Of a stretch of DNA of 64,000 nucleotides, positions 1-10,922 are shown piece after piece (the stretch's first letter is position 1; every line of letters starts with the position of its first letter). The translations under genes and the position numbers were made by a program. The notes beneath the pieces are model-generated. The model saw nothing but the letters and a program-made list of their open reading frames with translations. It did not search any database and was not told the origin of the DNA. Source of the stretch: Pseudomonas mandelii (GTDB taxonomy: Bacteria > Pseudomonadota > Gammaproteobacteria > Pseudomonadales > Pseudomonadaceae); NCBI RefSeq assembly GCF_900106065.1, contig NZ_LT629796.1:1896001-1960000 (forward strand), read 5' to 3'.

Positions 1-177
1 ATGATCCGCATCGAGCATCGCCACGATCATCACCGCGCCATAGCCGGCGCCTTTGCCGACCAAGCGCTCGTAGGTGCGCTCCACGCCATTGGAAAAGCGC
101 AGCTTCAGCTCCTCGACGCAGAACAAACGGCTGGTGGCGACGATCTCGCGGGCGAGTACGGTGGGTTTCTGGCGCAT
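1..177 (-). CDS. nudE: ADP compounds hydrolase NudE, N-terminal part (runs off the window)
   Basis: The first 59 codons are present, beginning MRQKPTVLAREIVATSRLF on the minus strand; the rest, including the Nudix box, lies beyond the window edge. NudE hydrolyses ADP-ribose, NADH and related dinucleotides. The N-terminus matches my recollection of Pseudomonas NudE. The divergent HAD nucleotidase next door is the same partner seen beside the E. coli orthologue (yrfE-yrfG), which supports the call. The catalytic motif cannot be checked here. Confidence 0.8.
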   Translation of the reverse strand, partial: MRQKPTVLAREIVATSRLFCVEELKLRFSNGVERTYERLVGKGAGYGAVMIVAMLDADH

Positions 178-267
178 GAAAGGCTCCTTGGCGTAAGCGG
201 GTTACTATACCCGGCCTATCCTGATTGTTGACCTCGGATATCTTTTTTACCGCTGGAGAAGTTTTTT

Positions 268-930
268 ATGTCCCTGCTGCCCTGGCGCGACATCGACACC
301 GTTCTGCTGGATATGGACGGCACGCTGCTGGACCTGCACTACGACAATCATTTCTGGATGGAGCACCTGCCTCAGCGTTATGCCGAGCTGCACGGGGTCA
401 GCCGGGCCATGGCCGAGATGGAATTGCAGCCGCTGTTCGAACGCAACGCCGGCCAATTGCAGTGGTATTGCCTGGATTTCTGGAGCGCCGAGCTGAAACT
501 GCCCGTGCGCGAACTGAAACTGGAAACCGCCCACCTGATCGCCCTGCGACCGGATGCAGACACGTTTCTGGCGGCGATCAAACAGGCGGGCAAGCGCGTG
601 GTGATGATCACGAATGCGCACCGTGATTCGCTGTCATTGAAGCTGGAACGGATTGAACTGGCGCCCTACTTCGAGCGGTTGATCAGCTCGCATGACTATG
701 GTTTTCCCAAGGAGAATCCGCAGTTCTGGGAGGCGTTACAGGCCGACATCGGTTTCGACCCGGCGCGCAGCCTGTTTATCGACGACACGTTGCCGATCCT
801 GCGCAGTGCGCAGAGTTTTGGGGTGGCGCACCTGTTGGCGGTGAGTGAGCCGGACAGTCGCAAAGGGCCGAAGGACACGGCGGAGTTTGCGGCGGTGGGG
901 GATTATCGGGAGCTTATTGCAGGGCTTTAG
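268..930 (+). CDS. yrfG: GMP/IMP nucleotidase, HAD superfamily (YrfG)
   Basis: A 220-residue soluble HAD hydrolase. Motif I is DMDGTLLD near residues 16-23 (nucleophile and acid/base Asp), motif II lies in VVMITNAHR, the conserved Lys is in PKENPQ, and motif IV is FIDDTLPIL near residue 170. YrfG-type enzymes dephosphorylate purine nucleoside monophosphates such as GMP and IMP. GGAGAAG stands about seven bases before the ATG and decides the start. It is divergent from nudE, as in enterobacteria. The HAD fold is certain; the substrate is inferred from family and context. Confidence 0.88.
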   Translation: MSLLPWRDIDTVLLDMDGTLLDLHYDNHFWMEHLPQRYAELHGVSRAMAEMELQPLFERNAGQLQWYCLDFWSAELKLPVRELKLETAHLIALRPDADTFLAAIKQAGKRVVMITNAHRDSLSLKLERIELAPYFERLISSHDYGFPKENPQFWEALQADIGFDPARSLFIDDTLPILRSAQSFGVAHLLAVSEPDSRKGPKDTAEFAAVGDYRELIAGL

Positions 931-944
931 ACCTTATCGCCTGC

Positions 945-994
945 TTCGCGGGCAAGTCGGAACGCCGCATCGCTCGCTCCGACTTGCCCGCGAA
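945..994. repeat. Short palindromic repeat pair, family A2
   Basis: TTCGCGGGCAAGTCGGA (945-961) is followed by its exact inverse (978-994). This is a compact A2-type pair between the converging yrfG and BON-LysM genes. Confidence 0.8.
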
Positions 995-1016
995 GGCCAT
1001 CAAACGGACTTAAGGA

Positions 1017-1457
1017 TTACTCAGGAATCCGCAACGTCTGCCCCGGATAGATCTTGTCCGGATGCTTGAGCATCGGTTTGTTGGCCTCGAAGATTTTTTG
1101 ATACTTGTTGGCATCGCCATACACGCGCAAGGAAATAGCGCTGAGGGTGTCGCCCTTCACGACGGTGACAAACTTTGCGGCCACTACCACCGGCCCGGTC
1201 ACGGTCATCTGATCGTCCACGCTGCCAACTCCAGCGATATTGCCCACCGCCAGCAGAATCTTTTCCTTCTCTTCCTGGCTGCCCACATCACCGGTGACGG
1301 TGACTTTGTCGCCGTCCACCGTAGCCTGCACATTCGGGTTACCCAGGCCGACCTTGCTGATGTGTTCCTTCAACTGCTCACTGGCATTGGCGTTGCCCGG
1401 TGTCAGTAGATCGATAAGTTTTTCGCCTGCTTCTTTCACAAAGCTAAAAATACTCAT
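1017..1457 (-). CDS. BON-LysM domain protein, Kbp/YgaU-like
   Basis: A 146-residue protein without a signal peptide. A BON domain spans about residues 25-85 and a C-terminal LysM domain about 97-144, ending in the typical [11 protein letters not shown]. coli Kbp (YgaU, 149 residues) has the same length and order and acts as a cytoplasmic potassium-binding protein. Start [18 protein letters not shown] matches that family, and GGAGCG precedes the ATG. LysM usually binds peptidoglycan, but the lack of an export signal fits Kbp better than a wall protein. Domains are clear; potassium sensing is inferred. Confidence 0.85.
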   Translation of the reverse strand: MSIFSFVKEAGEKLIDLLTPGNANASEQLKEHISKVGLGNPNVQATVDGDKVTVTGDVGSQEEKEKILLAVGNIAGVGSVDDQMTVTGPVVVAAKFVTVVKGDTLSAISLRVYGDANKYQKIFEANKPMLKHPDKIYPGQTLRIPE

Positions 1458-1594
1458 GGTGCACGCTCCTTGGGTTTAGGGTTCCAGACGCAAAAGACTA
1501 GACCAAGCTTGAAACCCCCGGTTCCAACCCGACCAATGACGCTGATCCGGCACAAGCGCTAGAATCCCGACCTTCACCGCGCCCTGGAGCGAAG

Positions 1595-2482
1595 ATGGAC
1601 ATCAAGCAGCTGAAATTCCTCATCGCCCTCGACGAAACCCGCCACTTCGGCCAGGCCGCAGCGCGCTGTCATATCACCCAGCCGACCCTGTCCATGCGCC
1701 TGCGCAGCCTCGAAGAAGAACTCGACCTGCCGCTGGTCAATCGTGGCCAGCGCTTCGAAGGCTTCACCGCGCCGGGCGAGCGCGTGTTGGCGTGGGCACG
1801 CACGGTGCTGGCGGCCTACGACGGCTTGCAGGCCGAGGCCGCCGCCTGTCGCGGCAATCTGGTCGGTACGCTGCGGTTGGGCGTGGTGCCGCTGTCGAGT
1901 TTCGATCCGCTGCCGTTGATGCAACGCCTGCATGCCGAACACCCGAACCTGCGCTTTGAACTCTCGGCCCTGAGCTCCGAACAAATCCTCGAACAACTGG
2001 CGAACAATCGCCTGGACCTCGGCGTGTCTTACCTGGAGCGACTGGACAACGAGCGTTTCGACTCCCTGGCCTTCAGCGAAACCCACATGGGCCTGCTCTA
2101 CGATCAGCGCTTCTTCAGCTTTGGCGAGGCGCCGTTGAGTTGGGAGTCCTTGATCGAGTTGCCCTTGGGCATGCTCACCAGCGGCATGCACTTTCGCCAG
2201 TCCATCGATCACAACTTCCACAGCCGCGGCCTGACACCCCAGCCGCTTCTGCAAACCGACGCTGTCCATCAATTGTTACAAGCGGTGCACGGCGGCCTCT
2301 GCTGCGCGGTGATGCCGTTGGATGGCGGCTTGGAAAACCTCACCGATCACTTGCGTCTGCAACCCATCGAAAACGCCAAGACCCTTGCCCGGCTTGGGCT
2401 GATCATGCGTCGCAGCGCCCCGCGTTCGGCGCTGGCCGAAGCCTGCTTTGCGATCTATCAGAAATCGCTGACAGCTTCTTGA
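1595..2482 (+). CDS. LysR-family transcriptional regulator
   Basis: A 295-residue LysR-type regulator. The winged HTH occupies about residues 1-60 (HFGQAAARCHITQPTLSMRL), and a periplasmic-binding-protein-like effector domain follows from about residue 90. GGAGCGAAG precedes the ATG. It is transcribed toward fdhD and the molybdopterin oxidoreductase in the same direction, 87 nt upstream of the fdhD start chosen here. A regulator of those two genes is therefore a reasonable guess, though LysR proteins more often control divergent genes. The effector cannot be read from the sequence. Confidence 0.85.
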   Translation: MDIKQLKFLIALDETRHFGQAAARCHITQPTLSMRLRSLEEELDLPLVNRGQRFEGFTAPGERVLAWARTVLAAYDGLQAEAAACRGNLVGTLRLGVVPLSSFDPLPLMQRLHAEHPNLRFELSALSSEQILEQLANNRLDLGVSYLERLDNERFDSLAFSETHMGLLYDQRFFSFGEAPLSWESLIELPLGMLTSGMHFRQSIDHNFHSRGLTPQPLLQTDAVHQLLQAVHGGLCCAVMPLDGGLENLTDHLRLQPIENAKTLARLGLIMRRSAPRSALAEACFAIYQKSLTAS

Positions 2483-2569
2483 TCGATGTCATCTATCGGT
2501 AGATCGGTATAAGCGATTAGACGCGACAAGTTGACGCGCCTAGGCTTAAAGCTGACTAAACCGTCGGTG

Positions 2570-3415
2570 ATGCCCATGAAAGCCAAGCGCCCTGCCTGCG
2601 CGGCGCCCGCCTCTGAAGCGCCCGCACCCGCCGCCAGCCAGACCTACAGTTACAGCGACCTTCAACAAATCGAATCGGCCAGCACCGCGCTCGCCGAAGA
2701 AGTCGCGTTGGCGATCGCTTATAACGGCATCAGTCAGGCGGTGATGCTGGTAACGCCGACGGACCTTGAAGACTTCATCGTCGGTTTCAGCCTCGGCAGC
2801 GGCATCATCGAAGACGCCTCTGACATCTATGACTTGCAACTCAGCGGCTCGGGCTCGGCGCAATACGCGCAAGTGACCATCGCCAACCGCGCGTTCTGGA
2901 ACCTCAAGCAGCAGCGTCGGCAAATGGCCGGCACCAGCGGCTGCGGGCTCTGCGGCGTGGAAGCGGTTGAACAGGCGTTGCCAGACCTCAAGGTATTGCC
3001 CGGCGCCCCATTGCCCCCCGCCGAATGGCTCGATGGCTTGCGCCAGCGCATCGGTGCGTTCCAGCCTCTTGGTCAGTACTCCGGCGCAGTGCATGCGGCG
3101 GTGTTCATGAACGGTCAGGGCGAATTGCTGCTGGGCCGTGAAGACATCGGCCGGCATAACGCCCTCGACAAACTGATTGGCGGGCTGATCCGCCAAAAGA
3201 TCCCGACTGAAGGCGGCCTGGCGATTGTCACCAGCCGTTGCAGCCTCGAATTGATTCAAAAAGTATTGCGCGCCGGCATCCAGACCCTGGTCAGCCTGTC
3301 GTCGCCCACGGGCCTTGCCGTGCAATGGGCCCGTCGCCACAACCTCAACCTCATCCATCTGCCCCAGAAGAATGCGCCGCGGGTCTACAGCCCGGCATTG
3401 GAGAATCAAGCGTGA
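2570..3415 (+). CDS. fdhD: Formate dehydrogenase accessory sulfurtransferase FdhD
   Basis: FdhD takes sulfur from the cysteine desulfurase IscS and passes it to the Mo-bisMGD cofactor of formate dehydrogenase-type enzymes. The family signature CGLCG lies in GTSGCGLCGVEAVE and carries the two essential cysteines. GREDIGRHNALDK further on is also typical. The ATG used gives 281 residues, close to E. coli FdhD (277). A TTG at 2531 would add 13 residues; neither start has a strong ribosome site. The stop overlaps the GTG of the next gene (GTGA), so the two are translationally coupled and this is likely the dedicated sulfuration factor for that enzyme. Confidence 0.9.
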   Translation: MPMKAKRPACAAPASEAPAPAASQTYSYSDLQQIESASTALAEEVALAIAYNGISQAVMLVTPTDLEDFIVGFSLGSGIIEDASDIYDLQLSGSGSAQYAQVTIANRAFWNLKQQRRQMAGTSGCGLCGVEAVEQALPDLKVLPGAPLPPAEWLDGLRQRIGAFQPLGQYSGAVHAAVFMNGQGELLLGREDIGRHNALDKLIGGLIRQKIPTEGGLAIVTSRCSLELIQKVLRAGIQTLVSLSSPTGLAVQWARRHNLNLIHLPQKNAPRVYSPALENQA

Positions 3416-5760
3416 GTCAACACCGTCAAGCCGACCAGAAACCCGTCCCTCGCTACAAGCCCTACAAAGGCCCGGCCGGTGGCTGGGGCGCACTGGCCAG
3501 CGTTGCCCGGGCCTGGTTGACCAGTGACAACGCGCTGAAAAACCTGCGCATGATGCTCAAAACCAACAAGAACGGCGGGTTCGACTGCCCCGGTTGCGCC
3601 TGGGGCGATTCCAACGAAGCCGGCATGGTGGCGTTCTGCGAGAACGGCGCCAAAGCGGTGAACTGGGAAGCGACCAAACGGCGTGTCGACGGCGCTTTCT
3701 TTGCTAAACACAGCGTTAGTTCGTTGCTGGAACAGAGCGACTATTGGCTGGAGTATCAGGGTCGCCTGACCGAGCCATTAAGCTATGACGCCGAAACCGA
3801 TCGCTACAAGCCGATCAGCTGGGAAGCGGCGTTCGCCTTGATCGCCAAACATTTGCAGGGCCTGTCGAGCCCGAATCAGGCCGAGTTCTACACCTCGGGC
3901 CGCGCCAGCAACGAAGCGGCGTACCTCTATCAATTGTTCGTGCGCACCTACGGCACCAACAACTTCCCCGACTGCTCGAACATGTGCCACGAGGCCAGCG
4001 GCGTGGCGTTGGCGCAAAGTGTCGGTGTCGGCAAAGGCACCGTGACCTTCGACGACTTCGAACACGCCGACGCGATTTTTGTCTGGGGCCAGAACCCGGG
4101 CACCAACCATCCGCGGATGCTCGAACCATTGCGCGAAGCCGTGAAACGCGGCGCGCAGGTGGTCTGTATCAACCCGTTGAAAGAGCGGGGCCTGGAACGC
4201 TTCCAGCACCCGCAGCACCCGATCGAAATGCTCACCAACGGCGACAAGCCGACCAACACCGCCTACTTCCGCCCGGCGCTAGGCGGCGATATGGCGGTGC
4301 TGCGTGGCATGGCGAAATTCCTGCTGCAATGGGAGCGCGACGCGCAGAAAGCGGGTGAGCCGGCCGTGTTCGACCACGATTTCCTCAATGAGCACAGCGT
4401 CAACGTCCTGGAGTACCTGGGCACCGTCGACGACACTTCCTGGGAGCAGATCGTCGAGCAGTCCGGCCTGCCCCTGGTGGAAATCGAGCAAGCGGCGCGC
4501 ATGTACGCCAAAGGCAAGAACGTCATCATGTGCTGGGCCATGGGCATCACCCAGCACCGCCACTCAGTGGCAACCATCCAGGAAATTGCCAACCTGATGC
4601 TGCTGCGCGGCAACATCGGCCGGCCGGGCGCCGGCCTGTGCCCGGTGCGTGGCCACAGTAACGTGCAGGGTGACCGGACGATGGGCATCAACGAACGTCC
4701 GCCGGTGGCGTTCCTCGATTCCCTGGAGCGGCGCTTCCAGTTCAAGGTGCCGCGTGAAAACGGTCATAACGTGGTCGAGGCGATTCATGCCATGGCCGAA
4801 GGCCGCGCCAAAGTCTTTATCGGTCTGGGTGGCAACTTCGCCCAGGCAACCCCGGACAGCCCGCGCACCTTCCAGGCCCTGAGCAATTGCGACCTGACCG
4901 TGCAGATCAGCACCAAGCTCAACCGCAGCCATTTGGCCCACGGTAAAGATGCGCTGATTCTGCCGTGCCTGGGCCGTACCGACATCGATATCCAGGCCGA
5001 AGGCGCGCAAGCGGTGACCGTCGAAGATTCGTTCAGCATGGTCCACGCCTCCAACGGCCAGTTGCAGGCACTGTCGAATCAGATGCGCTCGGAGCCTTGG
5101 ATCATCGCCGGCATCGCTGCCGCGACCCTGGGCAGCAGACCGGTGGACTGGAACTGGCTCGTGGCCGATTACAGCCGCATTCGCGATCTGATCGCCGATA
5201 CCATTCCGGGCTTTCGCGACTTCAACGAGAAGATCAAGAATCCGGGCGGTTTTTACCTCGGCAACAGCGCCGGTGCACGCAAGTGGAACACCCCGTCCGG
5301 GCGCGCCAATTTCCGCCCGAACGCCCTGCCCAAGGACTTGGTGCACGAACGCACCCGCGCCACGGGCGTGTTGCCGGACCTGATCATGCAATCGATGCGT
5401 TCTCACGATCAGTACAACACCACGATTTATGGGCTGGATGACCGTTACCGTGGCGTGAAGGGTCAGCGGGATGTGTTGTTCGTCAATGAAGCGGACATCA
5501 TTCGTCTGGGGTTCAAGCCTGGGCAGAAGGCTGACATCGTTTCGATCTGGGATGATGGACGTGAGCGTCGAGTGAAGGGCTTTACGCTGCTGGCGTTTGA
5601 TATTCCTGCGGGGCAGGCGGCTGCTTACTATCCAGAAGTGAATCCACTGGTACCGCTGGAAAGCACCGGAGATGGCAGCCATACGCCAACGTCGAAGTTT
5701 GTGGCGATCCGTCTGGAAATGGCGAGTGAGACCGGGTTGATTTTAGCCAAGTCGGCTTAA
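3412..5760 (+). CDS. FdhF/YdeP-family molybdopterin oxidoreductase, alpha subunit
   Basis: A 782-residue cytoplasmic molybdopterin oxidoreductase of the FdhF/YdeP family; E. coli YdeP has 759. It starts with GTG inside the fdhD stop. The frame stays open upstream within fdhD, but the overlap, family length and N-terminus (VSQHRQADQKPVPRYKPYKG) support this start. Near the N-terminus is DCPGCAWGD, giving only a CxxC pair rather than the four-Cys iron-sulfur site of classical formate dehydrogenases. The Mo-bisMGD domain (VWGQNPGTNHPRM, GMGITQHRHSV-type segments) and the C-terminal dinucleotide-binding domain follow. YdeP is tied to acid resistance in E. coli; the real substrate is unknown. Coupling to fdhD fits a formate-dehydrogenase-like enzyme. 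Confidence 0.85.
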   Translation: MSQHRQADQKPVPRYKPYKGPAGGWGALASVARAWLTSDNALKNLRMMLKTNKNGGFDCPGCAWGDSNEAGMVAFCENGAKAVNWEATKRRVDGAFFAKHSVSSLLEQSDYWLEYQGRLTEPLSYDAETDRYKPISWEAAFALIAKHLQGLSSPNQAEFYTSGRASNEAAYLYQLFVRTYGTNNFPDCSNMCHEASGVALAQSVGVGKGTVTFDDFEHADAIFVWGQNPGTNHPRMLEPLREAVKRGAQVVCINPLKERGLERFQHPQHPIEMLTNGDKPTNTAYFRPALGGDMAVLRGMAKFLLQWERDAQKAGEPAVFDHDFLNEHSVNVLEYLGTVDDTSWEQIVEQSGLPLVEIEQAARMYAKGKNVIMCWAMGITQHRHSVATIQEIANLMLLRGNIGRPGAGLCPVRGHSNVQGDRTMGINERPPVAFLDSLERRFQFKVPRENGHNVVEAIHAMAEGRAKVFIGLGGNFAQATPDSPRTFQALSNCDLTVQISTKLNRSHLAHGKDALILPCLGRTDIDIQAEGAQAVTVEDSFSMVHASNGQLQALSNQMRSEPWIIAGIAAATLGSRPVDWNWLVADYSRIRDLIADTIPGFRDFNEKIKNPGGFYLGNSAGARKWNTPSGRANFRPNALPKDLVHERTRATGVLPDLIMQSMRSHDQYNTTIYGLDDRYRGVKGQRDVLFVNEADIIRLGFKPGQKADIVSIWDDGRERRVKGFTLLAFDIPAGQAAAYYPEVNPLVPLESTGDGSHTPTSKFVAIRLEMASETGLILAKSA

Positions 5761-5779
5761 CGGGACGGCAGGTCTGGCC

Positions 5780-5873
5780 TCTTCGCGGGCAAGCCTCGCT
5801 CCTACAGGATCGGTGTCTTACGCATTTTTTTGTACATGACACGAATCCTGTAGGAGCGAGGCCTGCCCGCGAA
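5780..5873. repeat. Inverted REP pair, family A2
   Basis: TTCGCGGGCAAGCCTCGCTC at 5781 is mirrored by GAGCGAGGCCTGCCCGCGAA ending at 5873. The right arm has GGCCTGCC where the subtype has GGCTTGCC. The pair lies within the 358-bp gap 5761-6118, which otherwise holds an AT-rich stretch and a hairpin at 5936-5961. Confidence 0.85.
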
Positions 5874-5935
5874 AGCGTCCGACATGACAACACATGATCG
5901 GGACCCTTTCGATACTTTCCAATCGCCCACAAAAA

Positions 5936-5961
5936 AGGCCGCTTTTTCACAAAAACGGCCT
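5936..5961 (-). terminator. Hairpin with a T-run on the minus strand
   Basis: AGGCCG (5936-5941) pairs with CGGCCT (5956-5961), extended by a TTTTT/AAAAA stem. Read on the minus strand it is followed by TTTTTT, the form of a rho-independent terminator. No minus-strand gene is visible in 5962-6118, so what it would terminate is unclear; it may stop antisense transcription. Confidence 0.4.
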
Positions 5962-6118
5962 ATCCGAAGTAGCTAAAGACCGGCGAAAAACCGTTAAGTT
6001 CCGCCCAAAAAACAGCAACTTATAGAAATGTGCTCAAGTCGTGTTACTCGTCGGATTTCGATTGTCACAACCCCGACACAGCCTCAGGATCGCGCCGTCA
6101 TCCCCTTGAGGTTCCTCT

Positions 6119-6607
6119 ATGAAGTTCTCCTCGATTCTCTTGTTGTCCCTTGGCCTGGTCAGTGGCTTCGCTTCTGCCGGAGGCACCACCGAAGCAGGTG
6201 TGGGCGGCGCATTGGGCGGGGTTCTTGGCTCGGTCGTCGGTCAGTCGCTTGGCGGTAATACGGGTTCCACCATTGGCGCGGCCTTGGGCGGCGCGGGTGG
6301 TAGCGCAGTCGGCGCAGACAAACGCAGCCGTGGCGAAGCCGCCATTGGTGGTGCGTTGGGCGCAGCAGGCGGTAACGTGGTCGGCCGCAGCATGGGCGGC
6401 ACCACCGGCAGCCTGATTGGCTCCGCAGCAGGCGGCGGCGCCGGTGGCGCGCTGGGTAACTACATGGGCAACAAGAGCGATGAAGACGATGATCGTCGCT
6501 CCTATCGCGGCGGCCGTGATGATCGTCGCTACTACCGTGACGGCCACCCGGGCCGAGGTCATGCCTACGGTCATCGCAAACATAACAAGCACTATCGTCA
6601 TCATTGA
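6119..6607 (+). CDS. Exported glycine-zipper protein with a His/Arg-rich tail
   Basis: A 162-residue protein. A Sec signal peptide covers about residues 1-20 (MKFSSILLLSLGLVSGFASA), without a lipobox Cys. Residues 21-120 contain repeated glycine zippers such as GGALGGVLGSVVGQSLGG and IGAALGGAGGSAVG. The last 45 residues form a charged tail rich in Arg, Tyr, Asp and His (DDRRYYRD, HRKHNKHYRHH). Glycine-zipper proteins associate with membranes, often the outer membrane. The His-rich end could bind metal, which is only inference. No operon partner; a terminator follows directly. Confidence 0.8.
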   Translation: MKFSSILLLSLGLVSGFASAGGTTEAGVGGALGGVLGSVVGQSLGGNTGSTIGAALGGAGGSAVGADKRSRGEAAIGGALGAAGGNVVGRSMGGTTGSLIGSAAGGGAGGALGNYMGNKSDEDDDRRSYRGGRDDRRYYRDGHPGRGHAYGHRKHNKHYRHH

Positions 6608-6636
6608 GGCCTGAACGGCTTCGCTGACCGATAGAT

Positions 6637-6670
6637 AAAAAATCGCAGCCCAAGGGCTGCGATTTTTTTT
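6637..6670. terminator. Bidirectional rho-independent terminator
   Basis: AATCGCAGCC, loop CAAG, GGCTGCGATT followed by a T-run on the plus strand, with an A-run before the stem that gives T's on the minus strand. It serves the converging glycine-zipper gene and thioesterase gene. Confidence 0.9.
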
Positions 6671-6675
6671 GTCCG

Positions 6676-7107
6676 TCAAACCACCAGACGCTCCAATGCA
6701 CCACGCAATCCGGCAGGGATCGCCACCGGCTGATTCGACGTCCGATCCACAAACACATGCACGAAGCGCCCCGCCGCGCAGGCCTCGTCTTCCCCGGCCT
6801 TGAATACCGCCAGTTCGTACTGCACCGAGCTGTTACCCAACTTGCCCACCCGCAGACCGATCTCGATCCGCTCCGGAAAGGCGATGGAGGCGAAATAATC
6901 GCAAGACGAACTCACCACAAAACCCACCACCTCGCCGTCATGGATATCCAGGCCACCGATTTCGATCAGATAGGTGTTCACTGCCGTGTCGAAGAAGCTG
7001 TAGTAAGTGACGTTGTTGACGTGACCGTAGGCGTCGTTGTCGTGCCAGCGGGTGGTGATGGGCTGGAAGTGCGGGTAGTCGGTGCGTTGGGGCATCGGGT
7101 TGGACAT
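6676..7107 (-). CDS. Acyl-CoA thioesterase, 4-hydroxybenzoyl-CoA thioesterase/YbgC-like
   Basis: A 143-residue hot-dog-fold thioesterase. The segment [20 protein letters not shown] near residues 20-39 holds the catalytic Asp with the HVNN-type motif of this family. It is a cytoplasmic enzyme that would hydrolyse short or aromatic acyl-CoA thioesters. CCAGGA precedes the ATG. The neighbouring 3-hydroxyacyl-CoA dehydrogenase, on the same strand 162 bp upstream, suggests a shared fatty-acyl or catabolic role, but a repeat between them argues against tight coupling. Substrate not determinable. Confidence 0.85.
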   Translation of the reverse strand: MSNPMPQRTDYPHFQPITTRWHDNDAYGHVNNVTYYSFFDTAVNTYLIEIGGLDIHDGEVVGFVVSSSCDYFASIAFPERIEIGLRVGKLGNSSVQYELAVFKAGEDEACAAGRFVHVFVDRTSNQPVAIPAGLRGALERLVV

Positions 7108-7161
7108 CGTGTCAATTCCTGGAGTTGGATTGCCAGTCTAAGGCGAATACCGCGCTGTATT

Positions 7162-7245
7162 CATCGAGAGCAGGCTCGCTTGTATGTTTAGACTTGAAGG
7201 GGTGGGCCACCGAGATCCCTTGTGGGAGCGAGCCTGCTCGCGAAA
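7162..7245. repeat. REP A1 copy with a degenerate inverted partner
   Basis: A clear GAGCGAGCCTGCTCGCGA ends at about 7245. A shortened inverse, GAGCAGGCTCGCT, sits at 7167-7179. Located between the two lipid-metabolism genes. Confidence 0.7.
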
Positions 7246-7269
7246 GCGCCGGCACAGGCGCTGCATCAA

Positions 7270-8496
7270 TTACTTGTCAGCAAACCCTTTACCCATCAAC
7301 TCCAACTCACCAATCAACCGCGCCGGCTTCCAGTGATCGCCCTGGCGAGCCTCCAGCGCCATCAAACGCTGATGAATATCCGCCAGCCCTTGCTGATCCG
7401 CCCACGCCATTGGCCCGCCCTTGTCCGCCGGGAAGCCATAACCGTTGAGGTACACCAGATCAATGTCGTGCGCCGACCCCGCAATACCTTCCTGAAGGAT
7501 CTTCGCGCCTTCATTGACCAGCGCCAGCAGACAGCGCTCAAGAATCTCCTCAGGGCTTATCTCCCGACGCTGGAAGCCAAGCCCTTCGCTAACATTTAGC
7601 ACCAGCGCATCGACTTCAGGATCGTGTTCTGCCTGTCGACTGCCCGGCTCATAGTGGTAATAGCCATTGCCGCTCTTCTGACCAAATCGCCCCAGTTCGC
7701 ACAGACGGTTATCCACCTGAACCTCAGGCGCATCCTGGCCTGTGCCTGCCAGTTCCCGAGCCCGCCATCCCAGGTCGACGCCCACCACGTCGTACATGCG
7801 AAACGGCCCCATGGCAAAACCGAAGCCTTGCAGCGCCGCATCCACCTGATAGGGATAAGCGCCCTCAAGCAGCATCTTGCGCGCTTCAAGCACGTAGGTA
7901 TTGAGCATGCGGTTGCCGATGAAACCCTCACAGTTGCCCGCCACCACGCTGACCTTGCCCATGCGCGCGCCCAGCTCCAGCGCCGCATCGAGTACGGCGG
8001 GCGAAGTCTGCGCACCGCGAACGATTTCCAGCAATTTCATGATGTGCGCCGGGCTGAAGAAGTGCAGCCCCAGGACCTGAGCCGGACGGTGAGTCGCCGC
8101 GGCGATGGCGTCGATATCCAGCGCTGAAGTGTTGCTGGCCAGAATGGCTTCGGGTTTGAGCAGCCCGTCCAGTTCGCGAAAGATCTTTTGCTTGAGCTCA
8201 AGGTTTTCGTAAACCGCTTCGATCACCAGGTCAACCTCGCGGATCGCCGCATAATCAGCCGCTGCCGTGACCCGAGCGATGCGCGCATCCGCCTCGGCCT
8301 GATCGATGCGACCCTGGCGCACATTGTGCGCGTAGGTGTCCGCCACGGTAATCAGCGCCTGTTCCAGCATCTGCGGGTTGTTATCGACCCATTGGACCGG
8401 CACCCCGGCATTGGCCAGGCACATGACAATGCCACGGCCCATGGTGCCCGCACCAATCACGGCGGCGCGCTGAATGTTGAACGGTGTCTGGCTCAT
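7270..8496 (-). CDS. 3-hydroxyacyl-CoA dehydrogenase, NAD-dependent
   Basis: A 408-residue enzyme. The Rossmann motif AAVIGAGTMGRGI lies at about residues 11-23. SNTSALDIDAIAA and LGLHFFSPAHIMKLLEI carry the catalytic His and neighbouring residues, and GNCEGFIGNRML begins the dimerisation domain. A second 3HCDH C-terminal domain follows from about residue 300. It oxidises L-3-hydroxyacyl-CoA to 3-ketoacyl-CoA. It lacks an N-terminal enoyl-CoA hydratase domain, so it is a stand-alone dehydrogenase rather than FadB. No beta-oxidation partner is adjacent except the thioesterase downstream; the preferred chain length is unknown. Confidence 0.88.
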   Translation of the reverse strand: MSQTPFNIQRAAVIGAGTMGRGIVMCLANAGVPVQWVDNNPQMLEQALITVADTYAHNVRQGRIDQAEADARIARVTAAADYAAIREVDLVIEAVYENLELKQKIFRELDGLLKPEAILASNTSALDIDAIAAATHRPAQVLGLHFFSPAHIMKLLEIVRGAQTSPAVLDAALELGARMGKVSVVAGNCEGFIGNRMLNTYVLEARKMLLEGAYPYQVDAALQGFGFAMGPFRMYDVVGVDLGWRARELAGTGQDAPEVQVDNRLCELGRFGQKSGNGYYHYEPGSRQAEHDPEVDALVLNVSEGLGFQRREISPEEILERCLLALVNEGAKILQEGIAGSAHDIDLVYLNGYGFPADKGGPMAWADQQGLADIHQRLMALEARQGDHWKPARLIGELELMGKGFADK

Positions 8497-8620
8497 GTTT
8501 GCTCTCTTGTTGGCGATCCAAAGACAGTCCTCACCATAGTCAGCCGCTGGGCATTTTTGAAATTTATTCCTGTGATGAGCAACATTCAGCGGATGGATCT
8601 ACCTCAGCCACACACTGGAG

Positions 8621-8723
8621 CCCCCTGTAGGAGTGAGCCTGCTCGCGATGGCGTTAGTACATTCAACAACGACGTTGGCTGACAATCCGCTATCGCGAGC
8701 AGGCTCACTCCTACAGGGGGGGG
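8621..8723. repeat. Inverted REP pair, family A1
   Basis: CTGTAGGAGTGAGCCTGCTC at about 8625 is mirrored by GAGCAGGCTCACTCCTACAG ending at about 8718. Both arms carry the same GAGTGAG variant, as if they changed together. The right end stops a few bases before the helicase stop codon. Confidence 0.85.
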
Positions 8724-8727
8724 CAGT

Positions 8728-10662
<1,935 letters not shown>

Positions 10663-10814
10663 AAGCTGTCACTCCGTTGACCGCTGCGAAGCCCAAAGCC
10701 TAGCCGGCAAACGCAGCGAGTCGAGAAAAGGTCGGGGACCAAAACGATACGGGATGATACAGCGGATGCAACCTGGACACGGCAAGGCATGAGGGTTGGG
10801 CAGCGTTCAGATCG

Positions 10815-10886
10815 CTATCGCGAGCAGGCTCACTCCTACAGGGAAATGCATTTCAAAATAGTGTGGGAGCGAGCCTGCTCGCGAAA
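10815..10886. repeat. Inverted REP pair, family A1
   Basis: TCGCGAGCAGGCTCACTCC at 10818 followed by GAGCGAGCCTGCTCGCGA ending at 10885. The two arms face away from each other, and one has the GAGTGAG variant. Confidence 0.85.
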
Positions 10887-10922
10887 AGACCAGAGCAGTC
10901 TCCGCAAGACTTTCGAGAGCCC

